The position numbers and the translations under genes were made by a program. The notes under the pieces are model-generated. The model worked only from the letters and a program-made list of their open reading frames with translations. It had not been told where the DNA came from and made no database searches. From assembly GCA_945898025.1 (NCBI GenBank), contig CAMDGT010000009.1:1-13604 (forward strand): 13,604 nt of DNA, written 5' to 3'. The stretch's first letter is position 1. Every line of letters starts with the position of its first letter. This DNA is from Rickettsia typhi (GTDB taxonomy: Bacteria; Pseudomonadota; Alphaproteobacteria; Rickettsiales; UBA1997). Below are positions 1-7,066 of this stretch, piece by piece.

Positions 1-831
1 ATTTTAGAACCTTTTGCAGGAAGTAATAATTTAATAAAAATGCTAAAGAAAATGAACTTGTGCAATAATTTTATTTCTTATGATATAGAGCCAAAAAATC
101 AAGATGTTTTATTTAGAGATAGCCTAAAAAATTTTCCTACAAATTACAATGTCTGCATAACAAATCCGCCTTATTTAGCACAAAATTCTGCAAAAAGAAG
201 AGGTTTGTTTTTTCCAGAAACGGCATATAATGATCTTTATAAATTTGCACTTGATAAATGCTTGCAAAATTGTCAAAATGTCGGCGTTATAATTCCCGCT
301 TCTTTTTTAAATTCAAAACTCTTTAGAGATAGATTATCTCACTATATTTTGCTTAATAATAAAATGTTTAATGATACCGAACATCCTGTTTGCCTCGCTT
401 TATTTAAAGAAAAAGCAGATGATGTTGAAATTTATGAGGATAAAGAATTTGTTGGAATGTTAAGTTATTTCGAGAAAAAATTGCCGAAAAATAATAAAAA
501 AATCACAATGAAGTTTAATGATAAAAAAGGAGGTCTTGGTTTAATAGCAATAGATAACACGATTGAGCCTTCTATTAGATTCTGTAATGGCGAAGATATA
601 GATCCTAATAAAATTGGCAATTCTTCAAGAAGCATTACTAGAATTTCAATTGATTGCGATATTGATAAATTGGTAAAAAATCTTAATGAAATGATAAATG
701 AGTTTAGAAAAGAGACATTTGATATATTTTTAACTCCATTTAAGGGCCTAAGAAGAGATTTAAAATATAGAAGAAGGCTTGATTATGAGTTGGCAAGAAA
801 TATAATTAATCAAGTTTACTACACAATATGA
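1..831 (+). CDS. Type II N6-adenine DNA methyltransferase, 5'-truncated by window edge
   Basis: The reading frame is open from base 1, so the gene starts upstream; 276 codons are visible. At the very start is LEPFAGSNNLI (fragment residues 2-12), the AdoMet-binding motif I of amino-methyltransferases. A YDIEP segment follows at about 27-31, its acidic residue suited to bind the AdoMet ribose. The catalytic motif IV is NPPY at fragment residues 55-58 (bases 163-174), typical of enzymes that methylate the exocyclic N6 of adenine. The C-terminal part is lysine-rich and presumably contributes target recognition, but I recognise no specific domain. The ATG at 40 is internal, because motif I lies before it. 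The TGA stop overlaps the next gene's ATG (ATGA), a classic arrangement for a methylase coupled to its restriction enzyme. The recognition sequence cannot be read from this fragment. The family call is firm; pairing with the downstream nuclease is inference from overlap. Confidence 0.88.
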   Translation: MLEPFAGSNNLIKMLKKMNLCNNFISYDIEPKNQDVLFRDSLKNFPTNYNVCITNPPYLAQNSAKRRGLFFPETAYNDLYKFALDKCLQNCQNVGVIIPASFLNSKLFRDRLSHYILLNNKMFNDTEHPVCLALFKEKADDVEIYEDKEFVGMLSYFEKKLPKNNKKITMKFNDKKGGLGLIAIDNTIEPSIRFCNGEDIDPNKIGNSSRSITRISIDCDIDKLVKNLNEMINEFRKETFDIFLTPFKGLRRDLKYRRRLDYELARNIINQVYYTI

Positions 832-1493
832 ATTATAAAGATAGATATAAATTTCAGATTAAAGAGAATTTAAAAAATGTTCTTAATGAAATTGAAACAA
901 AAGATATGAAATTAAAAATTTCTAATTGGGCGAATAAATTTAACTATTCTTTTGATGAAATAAAAGAAAAAATTAGAAATGATGAGGTTTTTAGATGTGT
1001 TTTTGCAAAAGATCCATCTAAGCAAAATTTATATCAAAATCTTGCCTCGGAATACATACAGTCTTTAGACATTGTTGAAAATTTTAAAGTTCTCCCAGCT
1101 GGTGGCAAAGATGCAATTTATCTAACAAATGGTAAGATTTTGAGCGGAGATCTGTTAAAAAAACAATCCAAAGATATTAAGTCAATTGATTTTATGTGGA
1201 ATTGTAAAGATTTCATCTTTTATGCTTCTCATAAATATACAGAAATGAATGGCGGAGCTCAAGATAATCAATATAAAGATATTCAAGATTTTTTAAACCA
1301 TTCACGAGATTGCAATGAAAAAAATACAATATTTTTAGCAATTTGCGATGGAAGTTATTATTTGCAAAAAGATTCAAAAACTGGTGATGAAAGCAAAATA
1401 AAAAGACTGCAAAGATTAACTGACAACAAAACCTCTTTTGTTTTGAATATCAATGAATTGGTAGAGCTGTTAAAAAATATTATATCGAAATAG
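828..1493 (+). CDS. Probable type II restriction endonuclease (PD-(D/E)xK-like), partner of the upstream methylase
   Basis: This 221-residue protein starts at an ATG that overlaps the methylase stop by 4 nt, implying translational coupling. The N-terminal half (about 1-85) is predicted helical and charged. The central part looks like a nuclease core: SIDFMW around D121, then a hydrophobic strand FIFYAS leading to HKYT with K136, then GGAQDNQ at 142-148, and a second strand FLAICDG at 169-175. An acidic residue, a strand ending in x-K, and a Gln/Asn-rich DNA-contact loop fit the PD-(D/E)xK fold, although the canonical acidic residue two before K136 is a serine. I do not recognise the exact restriction family or site. 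Length and gene order fit a compact type II enzyme. An alternative is another methylase-linked accessory protein. No Shine-Dalgarno sequence precedes the start. Confidence 0.7.
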   Translation: MNYKDRYKFQIKENLKNVLNEIETKDMKLKISNWANKFNYSFDEIKEKIRNDEVFRCVFAKDPSKQNLYQNLASEYIQSLDIVENFKVLPAGGKDAIYLTNGKILSGDLLKKQSKDIKSIDFMWNCKDFIFYASHKYTEMNGGAQDNQYKDIQDFLNHSRDCNEKNTIFLAICDGSYYLQKDSKTGDESKIKRLQRLTDNKTSFVLNINELVELLKNIISK

Positions 1494-1534
1494 GTAATAT
1501 TAATATTTTATTTAAACTTTTTAGATTTTGAATG

Positions 1535-3313
1535 TTATTTATTTGCTTTTTTAAGCTCAATATGAAGCTCTCTAAGTTGTTTCGGGGAAACTTCCGCAGG
1601 AGAATTCATCATTAGATCTTGTGCCTTGCCATTCATAGGAAATGGTATTACTTCGCGGATATTTGGCTCGTCGGCTAATAGCATTATAATGCGGTCAATT
1701 CCGGGGGCGAGTCCACCATGAGGAGGGGCTCCATATTTAAAGGCATTGATCATTGCTCCAAATTGTTTTTCTACAACTTCAGAATTATATCCAGCAATTT
1801 CAAAAGCACGATACATGGTTTCTGGCTTGTGATTTCTGATTGCTCCTGAACAAAGCTCAACTCCGTTGCAGACTATATCATATTGAAATGCTTTAATATC
1901 AAGAGGGTTTTGAGAATTAAGTGCTTCAATTCCTCCTTGAGGCATAGAAAATGGATTATGAGAAAAATCAATTTTTTGAGTTTCTTCATTCATTTCATAC
2001 ATTGGAAAATCAACTATCCAGCAAAATTTATAAATATTATTATCAATTAAATTAAGTTCTTGGGCGATTTTATTTCTTACTAAGCCAGCAATTTTTGAGG
2101 CTTCGTTAATATTTCCACAAGAAAAGAAAACTGCATCTCCAAAATTTAAATTTGCAGTTTGCTGTAACTCTTTTAGCTTTTCTGGGCTCAGAAATTTAGC
2201 TATCGGCCCCTTGGCTTGATTATTTTCATCAAAAATTATATAAGCTAAACCTTTGGCACCGTTGCCTTGAGCAAATTCTATCATTTTATCAAAAAATGAA
2301 CGAGTTTGATTGGCGGTTTTTGGAGCAGGAATAGCTCTAATTAAAGCTCCGCTCTCAATTGCTTTGCTAAAAATAGAAAATTCTGAATTTTTAAAAATCG
2401 CAGTAGCATCAGTGATGATTATAGGGTTTCTAAGGTCTGGTTTGTCGCTACCATATTTTAGTATCGCTTCTTGATAAGGAATGTGAGGTACTTTATTGTC
2501 GTTAACTTTTTTGCAACCAAATTGCTTAAAAATATTGATAATTACTGGCTCAATGGTGGCGAAAATATCCGCTTGAGTAACAAAAGACATTTCAATATCT
2601 AACTGATAAAACTCGGGAGAGCGATCGGAGCGAAGATCTTCATCTCGGAAACAAGGTGCAATTTGAAAATAGCGGTCAAAGCCCGAAACCATCAATAATT
2701 GTTTAAATTGTTGTGGGGCTTGTGGTAGGGCATAGAATTTGCCTTGATGTAAACGGCTTGGAACTAAGTAGTCTCTGGCTCCTTCTGGCGATGAAGAGGT
2801 AAGAATTGGGGTTTGAATTTCCAAAAAGTTTTTTGCTGTCATTTCCGCTCTAATTGCCGATATTACTTGACTTCTTAAAATTATGTTGCGATGAGTTTTT
2901 TGTCTTCTGAGGTCAAGAAAGCGAAATTTTAGCCTTAATTCTTCAGGGTAAAATTCTTCATCGTTGATTTGAAAAGGAATTTGTTCAGCAAGAGATTCAA
3001 TAAGCAGTTCCTCGACTGAAACTTCAATTTTACCAGTAGGAATGTTTTTGTTGATCGCTTCTTGATTTCTTAAAGTAACATTGCCAATAATTGTAATTAC
3101 TGATTCTAATTTAATTTTTGCTATTTGCTCAAGATCTAAATTATTTTTTTGTTGATCAATTACTAATTGAGTAATGCCGTAATGATCTCTTAAATCAATG
3201 AATATAAGGCTTCCATGATCTCTTTTAGAATTAACCCAGCCAGAAAGTTTAACTTTGCTATTTATATTGTTTTCTGTAAGTTCCGAGCAATTATGGGTAC
3301 GATATTGATGCAT
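1535..3313 (-). CDS. aspS: Aspartyl-tRNA synthetase (bacterial type, predicted non-discriminating)
   Basis: This cytosolic class II synthetase of 592 residues, the usual bacterial length, attaches aspartate to tRNA-Asp. The N-terminal OB-fold anticodon-binding domain covers about 1-105. Catalytic motif 2 starts at FRDED (222-226), the bacterial GAD insertion lies roughly at 285-415, and motif 3 is [13 protein letters not shown] (534-546). The segment [10 protein letters not shown] (478-487) is of alphaproteobacterial type. In the OB fold the sequence reads KRDHGSLIF, with His33 where discriminating enzymes such as that of E. coli carry Leu. His at this position is the known mark of non-discriminating AspRS, which also charges tRNA-Asn for repair by the GatCAB amidotransferase. 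The gene lies 123 nt downstream of ubiG, with its own promoter candidate in the gap, and converges on the restriction gene. The identity is certain; relaxed specificity is a prediction. Confidence 0.97.
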   Translation of the reverse strand: MHQYRTHNCSELTENNINSKVKLSGWVNSKRDHGSLIFIDLRDHYGITQLVIDQQKNNLDLEQIAKIKLESVITIIGNVTLRNQEAINKNIPTGKIEVSVEELLIESLAEQIPFQINDEEFYPEELRLKFRFLDLRRQKTHRNIILRSQVISAIRAEMTAKNFLEIQTPILTSSSPEGARDYLVPSRLHQGKFYALPQAPQQFKQLLMVSGFDRYFQIAPCFRDEDLRSDRSPEFYQLDIEMSFVTQADIFATIEPVIINIFKQFGCKKVNDNKVPHIPYQEAILKYGSDKPDLRNPIIITDATAIFKNSEFSIFSKAIESGALIRAIPAPKTANQTRSFFDKMIEFAQGNGAKGLAYIIFDENNQAKGPIAKFLSPEKLKELQQTANLNFGDAVFFSCGNINEASKIAGLVRNKIAQELNLIDNNIYKFCWIVDFPMYEMNEETQKIDFSHNPFSMPQGGIEALNSQNPLDIKAFQYDIVCNGVELCSGAIRNHKPETMYRAFEIAGYNSEVVEKQFGAMINAFKYGAPPHGGLAPGIDRIIMLLADEPNIREVIPFPMNGKAQDLMMNSPAEVSPKQLRELHIELKKANK

Positions 3314-3370
3314 AAGATTGATTAATTATTTTGTTGATTTTGTCAGATTTAATTTAGCTTAAGGCTGTTG

Positions 3371-3398
3371 ATGATATTAATAAAAGCCTAAAAATCAA
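3371..3398 (-). promoter_or_regulatory. Candidate sigma-70 promoter for aspS
   Basis: Read on the minus strand, a -35 box TTGATT (3398-3393) is followed by a 16-bp spacer and a -10 box TATCAT (3376-3371, 5 of 6 to TATAAT). It would give a leader of about 50 nt before the aspS ATG. This supports separate transcription of aspS rather than pure readthrough from ubiG. An AGGCT/AGCCT pair overlaps the spacer and downstream region, so a weak hairpin is also possible. Confidence 0.45.
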
Positions 3399-3436
3399 TA
3401 AATATTATTAAAAAATAATCGCTTTAAATTGAGTTA

Positions 3437-4222
3437 TTATTTTTTCTCAAAAACCATTATATAATTAACATCAAAATTTTTATAGTTTTGTTGCCATTGA
3501 TTTTTTATAATAGAATATTCAAATCCACAAATTTCTTTTAATTCTAATTGATAATTATTAGCAATTTCATTGATTTCCGAAGGTTTAAGAAATTTCTGCC
3601 AATCGTGAGTGCCAATTGGTAGCCATCTTAACACATATTCAGCAATAAATTTAGCAGTTAATAATGATTTTATATTGCGATTAATCGTTGCAATAAATAT
3701 CAGCGACCCAGATTCTCCTAGGGTTGCGCAATCGCTAATTAATTTTTCAATATTAGCAACATGCTCAATTACTTCTAATGCTAAAACAACATTAAATTTT
3801 TGTTGTGGAAATTGATTTACATATTCTTCGCTTGAAGCCTTTAAATAATTGATCGCAACTCCTGTTTTTTCGCTATGAATTTTTGCAACCGCAATATTCT
3901 TATCGCTAGCATCAATTGCCGTTATTTCTGCTCCCATTAGGGCAAGCGGTTCTGCAACTAAGCCTCCTCCGCAACCAATGTCGATAATTTTTAAGGCTTG
4001 ATTATCGCGATAATTGGTAAAGATTTTTTTAGAATCCGCGTTGCTTTGAAGATTAAAATATTTTTGTAAATAATTTTTAATATAATTTATTCTTGTTGGA
4101 TTGAAAAGATGCAAAGGCTTAAATTTGCCGTTTTTATCCCACCATTCATCGGCAATTTTGCTAAATTTCTCAATTTCAATTGGGTCAATGGTTGATTTTT
4201 CTTGATTATAATGATTTTTCAT
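3437..4222 (-). CDS. ubiG: Ubiquinone biosynthesis O-methyltransferase UbiG
   Basis: UbiG is an AdoMet-dependent methyltransferase that performs both O-methylations of ubiquinone synthesis, including the last step (3-demethylubiquinone to ubiquinone), at the inner face of the membrane. The 261-residue product shows motif I IDIGCGGG (80-87), an acidic ribose-binding residue at D104 in AIDAS, and the family stretch ALEVIEHV (148-155). The later THDWQKFLKPSE is characteristic of UbiG rather than of generic methyltransferases. The N-terminal FSKIADEWWDKNGKFKPLH also matches the family. Between motif I and the N-terminus there is a short insert (about 58-76) rich in Asn, Lys and Ser, slightly lengthening the protein. 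The gene is last in a compact minus-strand operon, only 3 nt after the trpC stop, with no ribosome-binding site of its own, suggesting coupled translation. Confidence 0.95.
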   Translation of the reverse strand: MKNHYNQEKSTIDPIEIEKFSKIADEWWDKNGKFKPLHLFNPTRINYIKNYLQKYFNLQSNADSKKIFTNYRDNQALKIIDIGCGGGLVAEPLALMGAEITAIDASDKNIAVAKIHSEKTGVAINYLKASSEEYVNQFPQQKFNVVLALEVIEHVANIEKLISDCATLGESGSLIFIATINRNIKSLLTAKFIAEYVLRWLPIGTHDWQKFLKPSEINEIANNYQLELKEICGFEYSIIKNQWQQNYKNFDVNYIMVFEKK

Positions 4223-4225
4223 AAT

Positions 4226-5020
4226 TTAAATTTTACTAAATTGAGCGACTATATTGGCGAAATCTTGTTGTTGCATAAAATATTCGCCAATTAAAAAGCA
4301 GTTAATGCCAAGACCTTTTAAATGTTTTAGGGTGTTGATATCGTTGATTCCGCTTTCACTAACCACAAGATGATCGGTTGGAATTTGCGGTAGTAATTTT
4401 ATTGAATTTTCAATATCAACTTGCATGGTTTTAAGGTTGCGATTATTGATTCCAATAAGTTTGCTCTTTAATTTTAAAGCTCTTTCCAACTCTTCCTGAT
4501 TATGAATTTCAATTAAAACCGATAAACCGCAATCAAGGGCTATTTGCTCTAATTCTGCAAGTTTTTTATCGTCTAACATTGCTACAATCAATAAAATGGC
4601 ATCTGCACCAAGCATTTTTGCTTCATATATTTGATATTTACTAATAATAAAATCTTTTCTTAATATTGGTAAATTGTAGTTTTCCCTAACTTCTCGCAAA
4701 TATTTATCGCTTCCTAAAAAATATTTTTCATCAGTGAGTATGGAGAGGCAAGTCGCACCGTTATCTTGATAAATCTTAGCAATTTCTAGGTGATTAAAAT
4801 TGTGACGAATTATTCCTTTTGATGGCGATGCTTTTTTTAATTCACAAATTAAAGCAGTTTGGTTTGCTTCTTTTTTTGCCTTCAGGGCATTAAAAAAGCG
4901 GTTCGGAGTAAAATTTTGACATTTAATATTTTTGCAAATATTTTCAAGAGATAGATGTTTCTTTCTTTCTCGTACTTCAATAATTTTATCGTGATAGATT
5001 TTTTCAAGAATGTTAGTCAT
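4226..5020 (-). CDS. trpC: Indole-3-glycerol-phosphate synthase
   Basis: This (beta/alpha)8-barrel enzyme closes 1-(2-carboxyphenylamino)-1-deoxyribulose 5-phosphate to indole-3-glycerol phosphate in tryptophan synthesis. The monofunctional protein has 264 residues, the normal length. The catalytic set is complete by comparison with characterised enzymes: E60, K62 and S65 in ELKKASPSKG, K122 in RKDFI, E171 in IEIHN, N192 in GINNRNL, and E222/S223 in SESGI. So the enzyme looks active. It is not fused to PRA isomerase, and no other trp gene lies in the window. Its neighbours are instead a G1P dehydrogenase (3 nt upstream) and ubiG (3 nt downstream). Whether a tryptophan pathway exists elsewhere cannot be seen; in a reduced genome this could be an orphan kept for another purpose. 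No Shine-Dalgarno sequence precedes the start. Confidence 0.95.
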   Translation of the reverse strand: MTNILEKIYHDKIIEVRERKKHLSLENICKNIKCQNFTPNRFFNALKAKKEANQTALICELKKASPSKGIIRHNFNHLEIAKIYQDNGATCLSILTDEKYFLGSDKYLREVRENYNLPILRKDFIISKYQIYEAKMLGADAILLIVAMLDDKKLAELEQIALDCGLSVLIEIHNQEELERALKLKSKLIGINNRNLKTMQVDIENSIKLLPQIPTDHLVVSESGINDINTLKHLKGLGINCFLIGEYFMQQQDFANIVAQFSKI

Positions 5021-5023
5021 ATT

Positions 5024-6247
5024 TTAAATTTTAAAATCTAAGCAGGTAATCCTATTGCGAATAAACCTTGATATATCAACCACCTCTTGATATTGCGAAT
5101 TTGATATATTGAAATAATCAAGATTGTAATCAATTTCAAAGTGATGAAATATAGCTATTAATTCAGAAATTGGTAGATAAATTTTACTTAATTTTTGCTT
5201 GATTGCAAGCCATTTTTCTTTGGTAATTTGATTAAAAATATCATTTTTTTGTAAAATATTTATTTTTAATTCATATTCATGCTGACATTGATTTGCGACC
5301 TCTCTATCAAAGAAATTGGCTATTTGATGATAATTGAAGGTTGCATCTTTTAATTCTAAAATTTCTTCGCTACTAATGATTTTTTCTTGCAATTCTAAGG
5401 AGGTAAAAATCTTGCTAGCTATTTGTCTGCCGTGATATATATTTTTAAAAATATTGCCATATTTCATTTGTAAGCTATGAGCAATAAGATGCTCTGATTG
5501 ACTTGCTGGATAAGAGCCCTTCGCAATTGTCATTGCTTGACCAGATCTTAATAGCATTGCCATAAGGTGATTAATAAAATTATCCTCCTTTAGATTAAAA
5601 TTTTTAAAATTTTTTCTTAGATTATAGGCATCGGCGCTTGTAAAATCAATTGCTGATTGGCAAAAATTGGTATTAAATAACAAATGAGATAATAGCCAGT
5701 CAAAATAACAGCTGTAAAAAGCTAATAGATCCGATATTCCTGCCTTATTTAACTCTTGTGGAGCCTCTTTTATTAAATTACTATCTATAAAAACTGCGAT
5801 TGCTTGTTTCGTTGCAATACTTTGTTTATGATTATTAACAGTTAAAGAGCTATTTGCTGATAAATAGCCATTCATCGATGTTGCGGAAGGGCAAATTATG
5901 TAGGGAAGATTACTTTCTTTGGCAACAAATTTAGTTAAATCGTTAATAGTGCCACTGCCAAGTGCAATTATTAGGTCGCAGTGACTATTTTGTTTAATGT
6001 CATTAATAATGCGATGAGCAATTTTAATATCATCTCGCGCTTCATGGATAATTATTTTGTTATTAAACATTGAAAATATGTCGTCGGCAAAAATATTTAT
6101 GGTGGATTTAATTATATTTTCGTCGCTAATTAGAGTGATATTTTTATATTCGGAGTAATTTTGATTAAGCCATTTTTTAAGATTTGCAAGGCTATTATAT
6201 TCAATTTTAATATCATTAAAACTATAGGTTGTTGAAGTGTTTTTCAT
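5024..6247 (-). CDS. egsA: Glycerol-1-phosphate dehydrogenase family protein (EgsA/AraM)
   Basis: This is a member of the iron-containing alcohol dehydrogenase / dehydroquinate synthase-like superfamily, closest by motif to EgsA/AraM. Such enzymes reduce dihydroxyacetone phosphate to sn-glycerol 1-phosphate with NAD(P)H. The 407-residue protein has the nucleotide-binding loop ALGSGTINDLTKFVA (95-109), the family segment CPSATSMNGYLSANSSL (119-135), and metal-ligand candidates D173 (in AGISDLLA), H253 (in SQSEHLIAH) and H272 (in YHGRQIA). These three match the usual Asp-His-His metal site, so activity is plausible. Some bacterial AraM proteins have Asp where this one has N126 after SM. G1P is the archaeal-type lipid backbone enantiomer, so the enzyme is unexpected in an alphaproteobacterium. 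The start overlaps the lipoprotein stop by 1 nt (TAATG), implying coupling. Related polyol dehydrogenase functions remain possible. Confidence 0.85.
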   Translation of the reverse strand: MKNTSTTYSFNDIKIEYNSLANLKKWLNQNYSEYKNITLISDENIIKSTINIFADDIFSMFNNKIIIHEARDDIKIAHRIINDIKQNSHCDLIIALGSGTINDLTKFVAKESNLPYIICPSATSMNGYLSANSSLTVNNHKQSIATKQAIAVFIDSNLIKEAPQELNKAGISDLLAFYSCYFDWLLSHLLFNTNFCQSAIDFTSADAYNLRKNFKNFNLKEDNFINHLMAMLLRSGQAMTIAKGSYPASQSEHLIAHSLQMKYGNIFKNIYHGRQIASKIFTSLELQEKIISSEEILELKDATFNYHQIANFFDREVANQCQHEYELKINILQKNDIFNQITKEKWLAIKQKLSKIYLPISELIAIFHHFEIDYNLDYFNISNSQYQEVVDISRFIRNRITCLDFKI

Positions 6248-6552
6248 TAATTGGAGTTGGTTAAAAATCCTTCTTCAAAATATGTTACAGGTATACCCCC
6301 TCTAACAAGTATGTATCCGCTACGAAATATTGTTTTGTAGTAGTACACATCGTCTCCGGGGTAGTAATGACAGCCAAAAATCTGATAGCCTTGATCGCCG
6401 TAAAGCTCTTTTTTAGTACTTGAAACGCTATAAAAAAGTTTATATGCCTCGTTTTTTTCGTATTCTGACGGTGAAAAACAGCCAACTTGCTGTAAAATTC
6501 CTAAGCAGGAATTAAGAGAAATTAAAATCAGGATTAATGCAATTTTCTTCAT
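6247..6552 (-). CDS. Small tyrosine-rich lipoprotein, function unknown
   Basis: The 101-residue product has a type II signal peptide: MKK, then a hydrophobic stretch ALILILISL, then the lipobox LNSC with Cys16 as the lipidated residue. The mature part of about 86 residues is rich in Tyr and Gly, includes the run GCHYYPGDDVYYY, and has two further cysteines (C25, C61) that could form a disulfide in the periplasm. I recognise no family. Codons seem less A/T-biased than in neighbouring genes (several CCG-, CGG- and GGC-type triplets), which may hint at a different origin. It is the first gene of the unit continuing into egsA, trpC and ubiG, with a 1-nt overlap to egsA. A role linked to those cytosolic enzymes is not evident, so co-transcription may be incidental. 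The ATG is chosen because it directly begins the signal peptide. Confidence 0.75.
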   Translation of the reverse strand: MKKIALILILISLNSCLGILQQVGCFSPSEYEKNEAYKLFYSVSSTKKELYGDQGYQIFGCHYYPGDDVYYYKTIFRSGYILVRGGIPVTYFEEGFLTNSN

Positions 6553-6584
6553 AATTTTTTAAGATTTATTGTGAGACTGAAAGT

Positions 6585-6612
6585 AATATAATTTACAACA
6601 ATTCCAATACAA
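6585..6612 (-). promoter_or_regulatory. Candidate promoter for the lipoprotein-egsA-trpC-ubiG unit
   Basis: On the minus strand, a -10 box TATATT (6590-6585, 5 of 6) sits 16 bp from a weak -35 TTGTAT (6612-6607). Transcription would begin about 6578, giving a short leader of about 25 nt before the lipoprotein ATG. The -10 is good and the -35 poor, so confidence is modest. Confidence 0.35.
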
Positions 6613-6749
6613 CAAACCTTTTTATTTTTGGTAAAATTATTTTTAAGTGAATTTATTTTTCAAGAAAAAAGTTGGCGGTAAAGGTCTAGAAATTACTGAT
6701 GATGTGGGTTTAAAATATCTATAGCCATAATTTGTCGTTTATTTTAATT

Positions 6750-6773
6750 AAAAAAAATTGATAATTAATTATC
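6750..6773 (-). terminator. A/T-rich intrinsic terminator at the end of the 63-codon gene
   Basis: A perfect 14-bp palindrome GATAATTAATTATC (6760-6773) can fold as a 5-bp stem with a 4-nt loop. On the minus strand it is followed by AA and a run of eight T (plus-strand A run 6750-6757). This is the layout of a Rho-independent terminator, though the stem has little G+C. It covers the stop codon of the small minus-strand gene and would separate it from the lipoprotein unit. Confidence 0.5.
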
Positions 6774-6960
6774 CGGTTTGTTGATTAATATTTATAGAGA
6801 TATGATTTAATTTTTGGCTTGCTTTAATTTCTGTCATTAATTTAATGCGAATTGAATTGTTGAATTCACTTAATTCGTCAAGCATTTTTATTAAATTCTG
6901 AACTTTTTGAGGTAATATTTTTTGCTCGTTTTTTGGTTCTTGTAGTTGTTGAATATTCAT
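6769..6960 (-). CDS. Hypothetical small protein, 63 residues
   Basis: I do not recognise this protein. It is 63 residues, polar, rich in Gln, Asn, Lys, Ile and Leu, with no cysteine, signal peptide or membrane segment. The middle, from about residue 15 to 50 (LPQKVQNLIKMLDELSEFNN and following), has hydrophobic spacing compatible with amphipathic helix or a short coiled coil; the tail HISININQQ could be a beta strand. It starts with ATG, has no Shine-Dalgarno sequence (none of its neighbours has one either), and its stop falls inside a terminator-like hairpin, which favours a real gene. It lies 106 nt downstream of rpsD on the same strand, beyond a long inverted repeat. In DNA this A/T-rich a chance frame of 63 codons is possible, so the call is tentative. 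Confidence 0.45.
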   Translation of the reverse strand: MNIQQLQEPKNEQKILPQKVQNLIKMLDELSEFNNSIRIKLMTEIKASQKLNHISININQQTG

Positions 6961-6999
6961 AGGTAAGTTAATATTAGTTGTTAATATAAATAAAGGTTG

Positions 7000-7059
7000 C
7001 TCGCCAACTCTAAAATAAAAATTTTAATAGTCAAGTAATTTTAATTTAGAGTTGGTGAG
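7000..7059. terminator. Long inverted repeat after rpsD, probable terminator hairpin
   Basis: The arms at 7000-7014 (CTCGCCAACTCTAAA) and 7045-7059 (TTTAGAGTTGGTGAG) pair over 15 positions with one G-T/C-A exception. After a one-base mismatch, 5 more A/T pairs extend the stem, leaving an A/T-rich loop. It begins 7 nt past the rpsD stop on the minus strand and is followed there by a T-rich stretch without a clean T run. It is most simply the rpsD terminator or an mRNA 3'-end stabiliser. The long G/C-containing stem is unlike the surrounding DNA, so a dispersed palindromic element is an alternative. Confidence 0.55.
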
Positions 7060-7066
7060 TTTTAAA

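Noticed and set aside
1496..1507. AATATTAATATT palindrome after the restriction gene as a bidirectional terminator
   Set aside because: The stem is purely A/T with no loop to speak of and no adjacent T run; it is expected by chance in this composition.
3609..3815. Plus-strand open frame of 68 codons
   Set aside because: It lies wholly inside ubiG on the opposite strand and has no motif; ubiG is clearly the real gene.
6285..6485. Minus-strand open frame of 66 codons
   Set aside because: It overlaps the lipoprotein gene in another frame; the lipoprotein has a proper signal peptide and lipobox, this one has nothing.
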